Positions 37,123-45,082 of a stretch of DNA of 64,000 nt are shown piece by piece. The notes beneath the pieces were generated by a model. It searched no databases, had not been told where the DNA came from, and saw only the letters and a program-made list of their open reading frames with translations. The first letter of the stretch is position 1. Each line of letters opens with the position of its first letter. This stretch comes from Peribacillus simplex. Lineage in GTDB: Bacteria > Bacillota > Bacilli > Bacillales > DSM-1321. The position numbers and the translations under genes are program-made. The stretch spans positions 1 to 64,000 of the forward strand of contig NZ_FTMX01000001.1 in the NCBI RefSeq assembly GCF_900156045.1. Direction: 5' to 3'.

Positions 37123-37371
37123 TATGTCTTAAAACTTCACAAAAATGTCATTTCATTTCACTTTTATATGAATTTTGGCTGTTTGTTCTCTAAATGGACA
37201 CAAAATAACAAGGAAATAGCGATCTGAGCAGCAGATTTTAAAAGGAAATTCGAGATTTTTAATAGATTGAGCCAATTAAACAGGCAATGCAGCCACAAAA
37301 GGGAACGAATTTTGATAGAGGTAAAATAAGATGGATTTTACAAAAAATACATAAAATAGGATAATGGGCGC

Positions 37372-37505
37372 ATGGAGGTGAATGACATATCTGAAAGGGA
37401 AGTGCGAGAGACGGAAATAAAAACCCCTAGGTGAGGACGTCCTGGAAGACATCACCTAAGGGCTTGCGAGCAGGAGTATACCTGCCTCTATATCCAGTAT
37501 ACTCC
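37372..37505 (+). promoter_or_regulatory. Structured comK leader with short frame
   Basis: A 20-codon frame (ATG 37372 to TGA 37434) begins MEVNDISEREVRE and ends at the foot of hairpin 1, CCCTAGGTGA with TCACCTAAGGG (37425-37434 and 37452-37462, one bulge). Hairpin 2, GGAGTATAC with GTATACTCC (37473-37481 and 37497-37505), is followed by eight A just before comK. The order resembles a translation-coupled attenuator or an RNA switch. Confidence 0.5.
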
Positions 37506-37543
37506 AAAAAAAATGAATAGGGAAATGGGGAGTGAATGGAAGG

Positions 37544-38098
37544 ATGATACGAAAAAACTATTTATTGAATGTGGAAACGATAGGAATGATGGAGCGTTAC
37601 GATTCCAATGGTGTCGAGATGACCACGGTAGTGGAGGGAGAGAACACATTCCATGTTGACCAACCGCGACTGGAAATCCTGAATAACACGCTGAACCACT
37701 TTGGTTTGGATCTGGATGGCGGACTTGCAGCAGCCAAATCCGTGCTTGGCGGTAAATACAGGCTGCCTGTCTGCATAAACGCCCAGCTGGGAATGGTCTG
37801 GTTCTCCTCCCGTTCTTTCCGGAAAAGGGGAGGGATCTGGTTTTCCTACATCCACATTTGCGACTTAGAGGAAATGAACGAAAAAGAAACATTGGTCCAC
37901 ACAAACTACGGACATTGCCTTCCTGTAGACTTAAGTAAAAATCAGCTTGCCTTCAAAAGAGATCAAGCATCCTATTTGCAAACGACCTTCCATGAACGCT
38001 CATTAGGCAAAAAGACCTTTTATTATGAACCGGGAAGCGGAATCACCTTTTGCAAAGAACCTGGGGAGGTCCATTACAGGGTGAAAGGGGAGGAATAA
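37544..38098 (+). CDS. comK: ComK-family competence transcription factor
   Basis: This roughly 184-aa protein aligns along its length with bacillar ComK, the master activator of DNA uptake genes. Shared wording includes YDSNGVEMTTVVEGENTF, then LEILNNTLNHFG, then GGIWFSYIHICDLEE, then TNYGHCLPVDLSKNQL. The usual THKPPI motif reads KYRLPVCIN here, so it is a divergent ComK. ATG 37544 or GTG 37532 could be the start, and neither SD is ideal. It is preceded by a structured leader, and downstream a remnant suggests a second copy once existed. Confidence 0.82.
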   Translation: MIRKNYLLNVETIGMMERYDSNGVEMTTVVEGENTFHVDQPRLEILNNTLNHFGLDLDGGLAAAKSVLGGKYRLPVCINAQLGMVWFSSRSFRKRGGIWFSYIHICDLEEMNEKETLVHTNYGHCLPVDLSKNQLAFKRDQASYLQTTFHERSLGKKTFYYEPGSGITFCKEPGEVHYRVKGEE

Positions 38099-38108
38099 CA
38101 TAATTAAT

Positions 38109-38137
38109 GAGACCGCTGAATTGGCGGTCTTTTTTTC
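38109..38137 (+). terminator. Terminator of comK
   Basis: AGACCGC (38110-38116) pairs with GCGGTCT (38124-38130), then seven T. Confidence 0.85.
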
Positions 38138-38255
38138 GGAATAGATAGAGTGAGAGCGGGTTTAATTTAAAATATGGAAATAAAGTTATTGTAAAAAATG
38201 AAATGATACATTATGATTAGTAAAAAGTTAATTTTTAGGAAAGGGAGTACATATT

Positions 38256-38525
38256 TTGAAACGTTTATTTGCTATTTTACTATCTTTTGGACTAGTTATG
38301 GGTCTCTCGTTTGGCGCGAATGACGTTGCAGGTGCCAAAACAAAGGTGAAGACGTATAAAAACTGTACAGCATTGAATAAAGACTATAAAGGAGGCGTAG
38401 CTCGTACATCTTCCGTTAAAAATAAAGGAGGAAAAACGAAATACAAACCTCACGTTTCAAAGGCGCTATATGATGCCAATAAAAAAAGCGATCGTGACAA
38501 AGACTTGATCGCTTGTGAAAAATAA
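38256..38525 (+). CDS. Excalibur-domain secreted protein
   Basis: This 89-aa protein has a signal peptide (about 1-26, ending VAGA). The mature Excalibur domain begins YKNCTALNKDYKGGVA and ends DRDKDLIACEK, the calcium-binding-like DxDxDG-type end in which the final G is L. The protein is found outside the cell in many bacilli. The start is TTG 38256 with AAGGGAG upstream. Calcium binding is inferred from the family. Confidence 0.88.
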   Translation: MKRLFAILLSFGLVMGLSFGANDVAGAKTKVKTYKNCTALNKDYKGGVARTSSVKNKGGKTKYKPHVSKALYDANKKSDRDKDLIACEK

Positions 38526-38534
38526 GGATTATTC

Positions 38535-38569
38535 AAAGAGACCTTTTAAATGAAAGGTCTCTTTTTAGA
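38535..38569 (+). terminator. Terminator of the Excalibur gene
   Basis: AAAGAGACCTTT pairs with AAAGGTCTCTTT (38535-38546 and 38553-38564), followed by T-run. Confidence 0.88.
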
Positions 38570-38604
38570 TTGGGCCGATTTACATTAATCGTAAGTCTCA
38601 GGAC

Positions 38605-38660
38605 GTCCATTACAGGTAAGGGAAGGAATGTTGGAAAGACCGCCGAATTGGCGGTCTTTT
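38605..38660 (+). repeat. Remnant copy of comK 3' end and terminator
   Basis: GTCCATTACAGG followed by a purine-rich stretch and GACCGCC-GAATT-GGCGGTC mirrors the last codons of comK and its terminator (38070-38137). It is too short to code and looks like a trace of a duplicated or deleted comK-like gene. Confidence 0.45.
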
Positions 38661-38727
38661 GTATTTCCAACATATCATTGGTCATTTCTTTGGCCTTCTC
38701 GTTTAGTTTTAATGAAATCGATCCAAG

Positions 38728-38805
38728 TTCTGGGATTCCGCTCCAGGCACGCGCTTTTCCCGCAGAAGTCCCGCACCTTCCGTTCCAATCAACTATGTTT
38801 TTAAA
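38728..38805. repeat. Hairpin repeat C, copy 2 (partial)
   Basis: CCGCTCCAGGCACGCGC, then CCCGCAGAAGTCCCGCACC, then TTCCAATCAACT. It is related to 1647-1708 and 53932-54060. The left inverted end is lost. Confidence 0.55.
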
Positions 38806-38816
38806 AATTCTCTTTT

Positions 38817-39098
38817 TTATCTTTCAAACCGTCCAAAATGTGTATTTTCTCGATTTATAATTGCATCACCAAGATTGATTCTGCTCATAAGTCTCTCATG
38901 GTCCGAAGCAAAACGTTCTTTAACGTTTACAACTCCCTCTATTGTTGGGATATTACCATTAGGCACAGGACGTTCTTCGCTTTGAAATCCGGGGTTCAAA
39001 CTAGGTCTATCAATTGTATTGTTGTCATCATTATTATTAGTGGGGTCTCTACGGTTCCCGGCATTATTAAATGGATCATTGTTATGATCTTGTGGCAT
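38817..39098 (-). CDS. Asn-rich hydrophilic hypothetical protein
   Basis: This 93-aa protein begins MPQDHNNDPFNNAGNRRDP, runs through an Asn/Asp-rich segment (NNNDDNN) and ends with a charged helical part (VVNVKERFASDHERLMSRINLGDAIIN). It has no signal or membrane helix. I chose ATG 39098 because GAAGGAG lies upstream. The composition recalls small spore or coat proteins, but there is no recognised family. Confidence 0.65.
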   Translation of the reverse strand: MPQDHNNDPFNNAGNRRDPTNNNDDNNTIDRPSLNPGFQSEERPVPNGNIPTIEGVVNVKERFASDHERLMSRINLGDAIINRENTHFGRFER

Positions 39099-39425
39099 AT
39101 ATTTCACTCCTTCGCTTATATTATTCGCTGATGGCATTAATCTATTCGCACGCTGTACTAATCCCTTATCCGTATAGTAATGAATCCTTTCTTTTCTAAT
39201 CTGCAACAACACCGCTCATCTTGATTTGTCATCTAGTACGATAGGTACAAGGATTTTTTTATAAAATGATTATAAAGAAACTAAAAAATATTATTATTGA
39301 CTTACATTTTATATTGTCTTACAATTTCAATGTAAATAGTCGAAACATTCAATCAAATGGAGGGGGAGCTTTTTTAACGAGCTGATTCACTTCACCATGA
39401 AGCATGACAACATCCTGCAGCGTAT

Positions 39426-39456
39426 ACTTTATGTCAATTCGGAAATGACATAAAGT
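39426..39456. promoter_or_regulatory. Perfect 11-bp inverted repeat upstream of Nramp-like gene
   Basis: ACTTTATGTCA-N9-TGACATAAAGT is an exact palindrome about 100 bases before the transporter start. It fits an operator or a hairpin. TGACA is repeated nearby. The regulator is unknown. Confidence 0.6.
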
Positions 39457-39518
39457 CTTGTCATAATTGCAATATCTGTATGTCGAGAGTTATCAAAGTA
39501 TTAATGCTTTAGAAAAAA

Positions 39519-39532
39519 TGAAAGCGAATACA
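39519..39532 (+). promoter_or_regulatory. cre-like site
   Basis: TGAAAGCGAATACA differs from the CcpA consensus at one position and lies 27 bases before the transporter start, so catabolite control is plausible. Confidence 0.4.
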
Positions 39533-39558
39533 TTACTCATTGGAATGGAGTGAATAAC

Positions 39559-40872
39559 TTGAAAAATCAATCAAACCTTGCTGAATCCACTGTGATTGTT
39601 CCGGAGGTCGTAAGTAAGAAACCGAATTTCATCACGAAGTTCAAAACATCTTATGGTCCGGGGATTCTTGCCGTGTTAACGTGGCTTGGTGCCGGAGATC
39701 TGGTGACTTCTTCTGTAGCCGGGGCAGATTATGGATATAGCTTAATGTGGATTCTAGCTCTGTCATTAATCCTTCGTTTTCTTATCGTTAATGTTATCGC
39801 CCGGTTCCAGCTCTGTAACACAGAAGGGTTAACCATACTTGAAGGATATGGGCGCATTCATCCGTTTTTCGGTTACTTCATGTTTGGCTATGCACTAATA
39901 ATGGGTCATCTTTTTAATGCATATATGATTAAGGGAGCGGGAGAGGTATTATCAACCCTATTCCATGTTAATCAGCCATTCTTAGCTTCAATGGTAGTTG
40001 TGGGATTAGTTTTTATGCTTATTGGCAGGAATATTTATAATAGAATTGAAAGTGTAATGAAAGTGCTTTTGGCATTATTGACCATTGCCTTCTTGTTCCT
40101 GGCCATTCAAGCAACACCGGATGCGGGGCAAATCATTAAGGGAACGGTTGGTTTTAGCATTCCAAGTGATACTGGCGTTCATGGAGCATTATTGGTGGCG
40201 ATTTCAATTATCGGTGCAGTGGCAGGATCGATTTCGAACTTTGTTCATCCATATTTCATGAAGGAAAAGGGCTGGACGAAACCGAGTCATGTAAAGGTTC
40301 AAAGAAATGATTTGCTGTTTGCCATCGCAGTTTGCATCGTGATTAATTTGGCCATTTGGGTTGTCGGGGCAGAAATTTTAAAACCGAATGGAATTCATGT
40401 GGAAACGATTGATGACTTGGCAATGGCATTACAAATGTCGTTAGGCCAATTTGGCTGGTACATTTTCTATCTTGGTGTATTTGGCGTATTGTTCGCGAGT
40501 GTAGTGGGCAAGTCAACTGGTTTTCCTAGATTGATAGTTGATGCCTTTTACGTAATAAATAAGGATCGTCGCGAAAAGTACAATGGCAAATATGAAAAAG
40601 ATCCAATGTATAAATGGGTTATGATATTTGTATTGGTTACCCCAATCATTTGGTCCATTCCCGGCATGCCAGGTTTCATCGCCTTGACAATCGGCGTAAA
40701 TGCAATAAACATCATCGGTTTTCCGGTTATCGCAATTGGGATGCTGGTGCTATCAAATAAAAAAAGCTTGATGGGAAAATATAAAAACAATTGGTTCGAA
40801 AATATCATTCTATCTTTAGCTTCCATTTTAGCGGTTTGGTCCGCCATTCAATTAGCTACAACCTTTTTTTAA
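39559..40872 (+). CDS. Nramp-like transporter lacking DPGN and MPH motifs
   Basis: This 437-aa membrane protein has about 11 hydrophobic segments and Nramp-fold wording around TM1 and TM6. In TM1 the metal-binding DPGN of MntH is replaced by GAGDLVTSS, and in TM6 the MPH motif is replaced by ISNFVHPYF, with no methionine. The ligand set for divalent metal is therefore changed, so the substrate may not be a transition metal. It is in an operon with a 2-hydroxyacid dehydrogenase, 92 bases downstream. TTG 39559 has GGAG 8 bases upstream; GTG 39550 overlaps the site. Confidence 0.8.
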   Translation: MKNQSNLAESTVIVPEVVSKKPNFITKFKTSYGPGILAVLTWLGAGDLVTSSVAGADYGYSLMWILALSLILRFLIVNVIARFQLCNTEGLTILEGYGRIHPFFGYFMFGYALIMGHLFNAYMIKGAGEVLSTLFHVNQPFLASMVVVGLVFMLIGRNIYNRIESVMKVLLALLTIAFLFLAIQATPDAGQIIKGTVGFSIPSDTGVHGALLVAISIIGAVAGSISNFVHPYFMKEKGWTKPSHVKVQRNDLLFAIAVCIVINLAIWVVGAEILKPNGIHVETIDDLAMALQMSLGQFGWYIFYLGVFGVLFASVVGKSTGFPRLIVDAFYVINKDRREKYNGKYEKDPMYKWVMIFVLVTPIIWSIPGMPGFIALTIGVNAINIIGFPVIAIGMLVLSNKKSLMGKYKNNWFENIILSLASILAVWSAIQLATTFF

Positions 40873-40964
40873 ATAATGGTAGATTAGAGGTAGAGGTATT
40901 TCAAAATACATGTGTCTGCATTTGATCCCGGTGGGGTCCTACTTTATTGGAAGTGAGGGTATCA

Positions 40965-41945
40965 ATGATGAAACCGAAAGTAATCATCTATAAGAAAGTG
41001 GATCAAGGAGTGTTGGATTATGTTCGCGAGACTTGTGATGTCGTTTATTTTGAAGGTCTTGACTCACAAAAATACCCTGAATTTCTTCAAGAGCTGAAGA
41101 ACGCACAAGGTATATTAGGTTCAGGATTAAAGGTGGATAAAACTTTACTGGACCAAGCACCGCAATTAAAAATCGTCTGTAACTCATCAGTTGGTTACGA
41201 CAATTTGGATATAACCGAGTTGTCCAATCGCGGAATCCTGGCCACGAACACTCCAGAGGTATTGAATGAGACAGTCGCAGATACGATTATGGGCTTGATG
41301 CTGTCCACAGCGAGAAGAATGCCAGAGATGGATCAAATGGTAAAGTCAGGGCAATGGACATCGAATATCGGAGAAAAATCATTTGGGTTGGACGTCCATC
41401 ATAAAGTATTAGGGATTATCGGGATGGGCGGAATAGGCTCTGCCGTTTCAAAAAGGGCCCGTTTTGGATTCGATATGAACATCTTATATCACAACAGATC
41501 TAGAAACGAAGAAGCAGAACAAAAGTATGAAGCTACATACTGTTCCCTGGAAGAACTGTTAAAGCAATCTGATTTTGTCTGCTTGATGACACCGCTGACT
41601 CCCCAAACTGAAAAGATGATGGGGGAAAAAGAATTCAAGCTCATGAAAGAGACCGCCATCTTCATCAATTGTTCAAGAGGGAAAACCGTTGATGAAGAAG
41701 CCTTGATCACTGCGCTAAAAACTGGTGAAATCCACGCGGCAGGACTGGATGTCTTTGTACAAGAGCCCGTCCAGGGAGACAATCCATTGCTTTCGATGAA
41801 GAATGTCGTCACTTTGCCTCATATCGGTTCCGCAACATATGAAACCCGCCTGAAAATGGCGATGCTGGCAGCAACCAACCTTGTAGCCGGATTGCAGGGA
41901 GAAACTCCGCCTACCTTGATTAAAGCTGGTGTAAAGGTGAAGTGA
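40965..41945 (+). CDS. D-2-hydroxyacid dehydrogenase (glyoxylate/hydroxypyruvate reductase type)
   Basis: This 326-aa NAD(P)-dependent enzyme of the D-isomer family has the nucleotide loop GMGGIGSAVSKRA. The catalytic residues are R in INCSRGKTVD, E in VFVQEPV and H in LPHIGSA. It resembles YvcT/GyaR-type glyoxylate reductases. The transporter before it may carry its substrate or product. The start is ATG 40965 or 40968, with GAGGG upstream. Substrate not readable. Confidence 0.88.
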   Translation: MMKPKVIIYKKVDQGVLDYVRETCDVVYFEGLDSQKYPEFLQELKNAQGILGSGLKVDKTLLDQAPQLKIVCNSSVGYDNLDITELSNRGILATNTPEVLNETVADTIMGLMLSTARRMPEMDQMVKSGQWTSNIGEKSFGLDVHHKVLGIIGMGGIGSAVSKRARFGFDMNILYHNRSRNEEAEQKYEATYCSLEELLKQSDFVCLMTPLTPQTEKMMGEKEFKLMKETAIFINCSRGKTVDEEALITALKTGEIHAAGLDVFVQEPVQGDNPLLSMKNVVTLPHIGSATYETRLKMAMLAATNLVAGLQGETPPTLIKAGVKVK

Positions 41946-41970
41946 TTTCTTTAACAGCATTTATAAATTA

Positions 41971-42188
41971 GGCTCTTTTCGTAAAGATTGTTGTTTTTAA
42001 AACGAAACGATTTAAGGTTGATTGGAGCGGAAGTGCGAGACTCCTGCGGGAGCAGCGGGACAGGTGAGACCCCACAGGCGTTCACGCCGAGGAGGCTCAC
42101 CGCCCGCCCCGTGGAAAGCGAGCATCTGGAGGGAAATCAGCCACACCGCATTATTTGGAAAATAGCAACAAAGTATGCGAAAACAGCC
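41971..42188. mobile_element. MITE family A, copy A4 (inverted)
   Basis: A 218-bp copy in reverse orientation: left end GGCTCTTTTCGTAAA, right end GCGAAAACAGCC. It has a perfect 8-bp duplication ATAAATTA (41963-41970 and 42189-42196). Confidence 0.88.
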
Positions 42189-42198
42189 ATAAATTAAG

Positions 42199-42231
42199 AT
42201 GGATAGCCTTATATGGGGCTATCCATTTTTG
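42199..42231 (+). terminator. Terminator of the hydroxyacid dehydrogenase operon
   Basis: ATGGATAGCC (42199-42208) pairs with GGCTATCCAT (42217-42226), and TTTTT follows. Confidence 0.8.
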
Positions 42232-42266
42232 ATATCTAGTATGATTACTTCTTCTGCAAAACAAAC

Positions 42267-42291
42267 AAGCCCTCACTTAAAAGGAGGGCTT
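42267..42291 (-). terminator. Terminator of the symporter gene
   Basis: AAGCCCTC and GAGGGCTT form an 8-bp stem. On the minus strand the GTTTGTTTTG side is T-rich. Confidence 0.6.
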
Positions 42292-42339
42292 CAAGCTGTA
42301 GATTCTCAATACGTACGTTATGATTTATATAGATATAGT

Positions 42340-43611
42340 TTATGCTACGTCTGATTGTTTAATGGAATCAACGTAATGGTTTGCTTTATCCTGGTCAAAT
42401 TCGCCTTCCCACTTCGACATGACAATCGCCGCTAATGAGTTCCCCATGACATTAACCGCTGATCTCCCCATATCCAAAATTCGGTCGATACCGGCAATGA
42501 ACGCAACACCTTCCACCGGCAGTCCCATAGAACCAAGTGTCGTTAAAATAACAACAAATGACGCACCCGGAACGCCAGCTATTCCTTTTGACGTTAACAT
42601 CAATACTAGCAACAAAGTAATCTGTTCTGTAATGGATAGATCAATTCCATACATTTGTGCCACGAAAAGCGAAGCAAGTGCTTGATAAATCGATGAGCCG
42701 TCCAAATTAAACGTATAGCCTGTTGGGATAACAAATGAAGTAATGGATTTCGGGCAGCCAAACTTCTCCATTTTGTCCATAAGCCTTGGTAATACAGACT
42801 CTGAGCTTGCTGTTGTAAAGGCCAAAATCAGTTCATCCTTTAACACTTTCAGGATAACAAAAATGCTTGTACCGGACATTTTCGCTATAATTCCAAGAAT
42901 GACGAACACGAAGAATACCATCGTCACATAAACAGCAATTACTAAGTTCCCTAAAGGTATTAATGTGGCGATACCAAATTTGGCAACTGTTACACCAATG
43001 AGTGCAAACACACCAAAGGGGGCAAATTTCATGACTAGATTCGTCACCCAAAACATGACTTCTAACACACCTTCAAAGAATCCAAGAATAGGCTTTCCTT
43101 TTTCTCCTATCGCAGCCACACCTAAGCCGAATAAAACGGAAAAGAAGATAATTGGTAATAAATCCGCTTGAGCCATTGATTCAAATACATTTTGAGGAAC
43201 AATATGGGAAATTGTTTCCCCAAAGCCACTGCTTCCAGCCTCCTTTGTTGTTTCTTCATATTTTGAAATATCACTTTTTTCAAGGTTGCTTGTATCTAAG
43301 CCAGCCCCCGGGTGGAACAAGTTTGCCGCCAGTATTCCAATAACAATGGCAATTGTGGTGACAATCTCAAAATAAAGAAGAGTCTTCCCACCTAATTTTC
43401 CTAGTTTTTTAATATCGCCCACTCCCGCTATTGAGACCACTAATGCAGCCATGACAATCGGGATGACAATCATTTTAATTAAATGAATGAAGATATCGCC
43501 AATCGGTTCCATAATGGCCATGGCTGTTTCATTGCCATGGAATAAAGCACCGACACCGATACCTAGTACAAGTGCAACAAAAATTTGTGTAGCCAATCCA
43601 AACTTTTTCAT
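42340..43611 (-). CDS. Sodium/proton-dicarboxylate (glutamate) symporter, DAACS family
   Basis: This 423-aa membrane protein has eight helices and two hairpins in family order. It shows the serine-rich loop AFTTASSESVLPR and the TM7 motif GYTFNLDGSS, both typical of bacillar GltT/GltP glutamate-aspartate carriers; a C4-dicarboxylate carrier is also possible. The ATG at 43611 has GGGGG upstream; a frame reaching back to 43650 has none. It is divergent from glnK-glnL, with a cre-like site and three phased direct repeats between them. GlnL control is thus likely. Confidence 0.9.
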   Translation of the reverse strand: MKKFGLATQIFVALVLGIGVGALFHGNETAMAIMEPIGDIFIHLIKMIVIPIVMAALVVSIAGVGDIKKLGKLGGKTLLYFEIVTTIAIVIGILAANLFHPGAGLDTSNLEKSDISKYEETTKEAGSSGFGETISHIVPQNVFESMAQADLLPIIFFSVLFGLGVAAIGEKGKPILGFFEGVLEVMFWVTNLVMKFAPFGVFALIGVTVAKFGIATLIPLGNLVIAVYVTMVFFVFVILGIIAKMSGTSIFVILKVLKDELILAFTTASSESVLPRLMDKMEKFGCPKSITSFVIPTGYTFNLDGSSIYQALASLFVAQMYGIDLSITEQITLLLVLMLTSKGIAGVPGASFVVILTTLGSMGLPVEGVAFIAGIDRILDMGRSAVNVMGNSLAAIVMSKWEGEFDQDKANHYVDSIKQSDVA

Positions 43612-43635
43612 TTTAATCCCCCTATGCAGTTTATT

Positions 43636-43649
43636 TGATAGCGCTTTCA
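43636..43649 (-). promoter_or_regulatory. cre-like CcpA site before the symporter gene
   Basis: TGATAGCGCTTTCA differs from TGWAANCGNTNWCA only at position 4. It lies 25 bases upstream of the symporter start codon. Confidence 0.55.
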
Positions 43650-43679
43650 ATTTTTAGATTATTTCAAGTTTATGATCAG

Positions 43680-43706
43680 CCTACTGGAACCTACTGAAAC
43701 CTACTG
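43680..43706 (+). promoter_or_regulatory. Three phased CCTACTG direct repeats
   Basis: CCTACTG begins at 43680, 43690 and 43700, an exact 10-bp period, so the copies lie on one face of the helix. They lie in the divergent region between the symporter and glnK and are a natural candidate for cooperative binding of GlnL. B. subtilis GlnL is also known to bind direct repeats. Confidence 0.6.
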
Positions 43707-43807
43707 ATATTTACAAGTGATAGAAAAAATAAAAATTTCAGTTAAAATCCCTCTCTCTTTTTTAGCATTTCAGTGTTATGTTTTTATAAAGCGACTGGGG
43801 AGGGACC

Positions 43808-45082
43808 GTGTTGAAAAAGAGTATAAGGATATTATTATTGATTATGATTGCGGTGCCTCTTGCGGGTGAATTCAAGTTTTATCCATTCGACGGTACATTC
43901 AGAGTCAGTTTGGGAACTCCCGTCTTTTTCTTGTTTTTGCTATGGGGGAGGGGGATCCACCCGATTATTGCAGGCATTTTAACGGGGATGAGTGTGTTTG
44001 TTTTTCGTTTTTCACTGGCTGTCGGAATACGGGACATATCTGTTGAGGAAGCGATGTATCTTCATTTTCCCGCCTTTTTCTATTATTTCATTTACGCGTT
44101 CGCATTTCATAAGACTAAATTGAACGAACGCCACGATCAGCCTTTAATGATCGGGCTTTTAGGGGTATTGATCGAGCTTTTAGCAAGTGTATCCGAAATG
44201 GGCATCCGTTCCTTCTTGGCGAATCAGGACACACCCTTGCTAGCCATCGACCAACTCGTTTTAATCGCCTTTATTCGAAGCTTTTTCGTTCTCGGCTTCT
44301 TTAATATATTAAAGCTGAGAGAAGCAAAATTCGCAGAAGCGGAGCAGCGGATGCAAAAGGAACAAATGCTGCTTTTCATATCAAGTTTGTATGAAGAATC
44401 GGTTCAACTGAAGAAAACGATGCAAAATGCGGAAGAAATCACCCGCACTTGTTATGACTTTTACCGTCGATTAAAATCAGAGGGGACTAATGGAAGCGAT
44501 GCGCAAACGGCGTTGCAGATTGCCGGTCTCGTGCATGAAATCAAAAAAGATAACCAGCGGATTTATGCGGGGCTATCGGAACTCATGTCTTCCGAAAACC
44601 TGCAGGAATACATGAATATCGAAGAGCTTGGTAACATCATGATCGTGTCCAATAGACGATATGCAGAGTCCCTTCTCAAAGATATTTCATTTTCCTTGCA
44701 TATAGATGGTGACCATCCGCCCTACCATGTATATATGGTATTATCATTAATAAATAATTTATTGGCAAATAGCGTGGAAGCCATCAAAGATGAGGGATAC
44801 GTATCACTGCATGTGAAAAGGAAAGATCAATTCGCGGAGTTTTGCATCAGTGACAATGGACCCGGTATTGCACCCAAGCAGAAGGAAGTCATTTTTACAG
44901 CAGGATACACAAAGAAATTCGATGAGGCAGGAAACCCTTCGACAGGAATCGGGTTATCGTATGTGAAACAAACTGTTGAAAAATTTGGAGGACAAATCAG
45001 GTTAATGAATAACTATAAAGAAACCGTATTCATCGTAGAAATTCCGATTGATGCGATTATGGAGAAAGGATTAACGAGATGA
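43808..45082 (+). CDS. glnK: GlnK-type membrane sensor histidine kinase
   Basis: This 424-aa protein has an N-terminal region of about six membrane segments (1-170). A cytoplasmic linker follows, then an H-box variant AGLVHEIKKDNQRIYAGL with phospho-acceptor H. Last is an HATPase_c domain (N box NNLLANSVEA, G1 SDNGPGIA, G2 TGIGLSYVK). It resembles B. subtilis GlnK (YcbA), which senses glutamine. It overlaps glnL by 4 bases. GTG 43808 or TTG 43811 could be the start, both after GGGAGGG. This is a kinase; it should not be confused with PII protein GlnK. Confidence 0.85.
   Translation: MLKKSIRILLLIMIAVPLAGEFKFYPFDGTFRVSLGTPVFFLFLLWGRGIHPIIAGILTGMSVFVFRFSLAVGIRDISVEEAMYLHFPAFFYYFIYAFAFHKTKLNERHDQPLMIGLLGVLIELLASVSEMGIRSFLANQDTPLLAIDQLVLIAFIRSFFVLGFFNILKLREAKFAEAEQRMQKEQMLLFISSLYEESVQLKKTMQNAEEITRTCYDFYRRLKSEGTNGSDAQTALQIAGLVHEIKKDNQRIYAGLSELMSSENLQEYMNIEELGNIMIVSNRRYAESLLKDISFSLHIDGDHPPYHVYMVLSLINNLLANSVEAIKDEGYVSLHVKRKDQFAEFCISDNGPGIAPKQKEVIFTAGYTKKFDEAGNPSTGIGLSYVKQTVEKFGGQIRLMNNYKETVFIVEIPIDAIMEKGLTR

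Noticed and set aside
37497..37513. Hairpin 2 of the comK leader as a plus-strand terminator
   Set aside because: The stem is followed by A residues, not T, so it cannot terminate in the comK direction.
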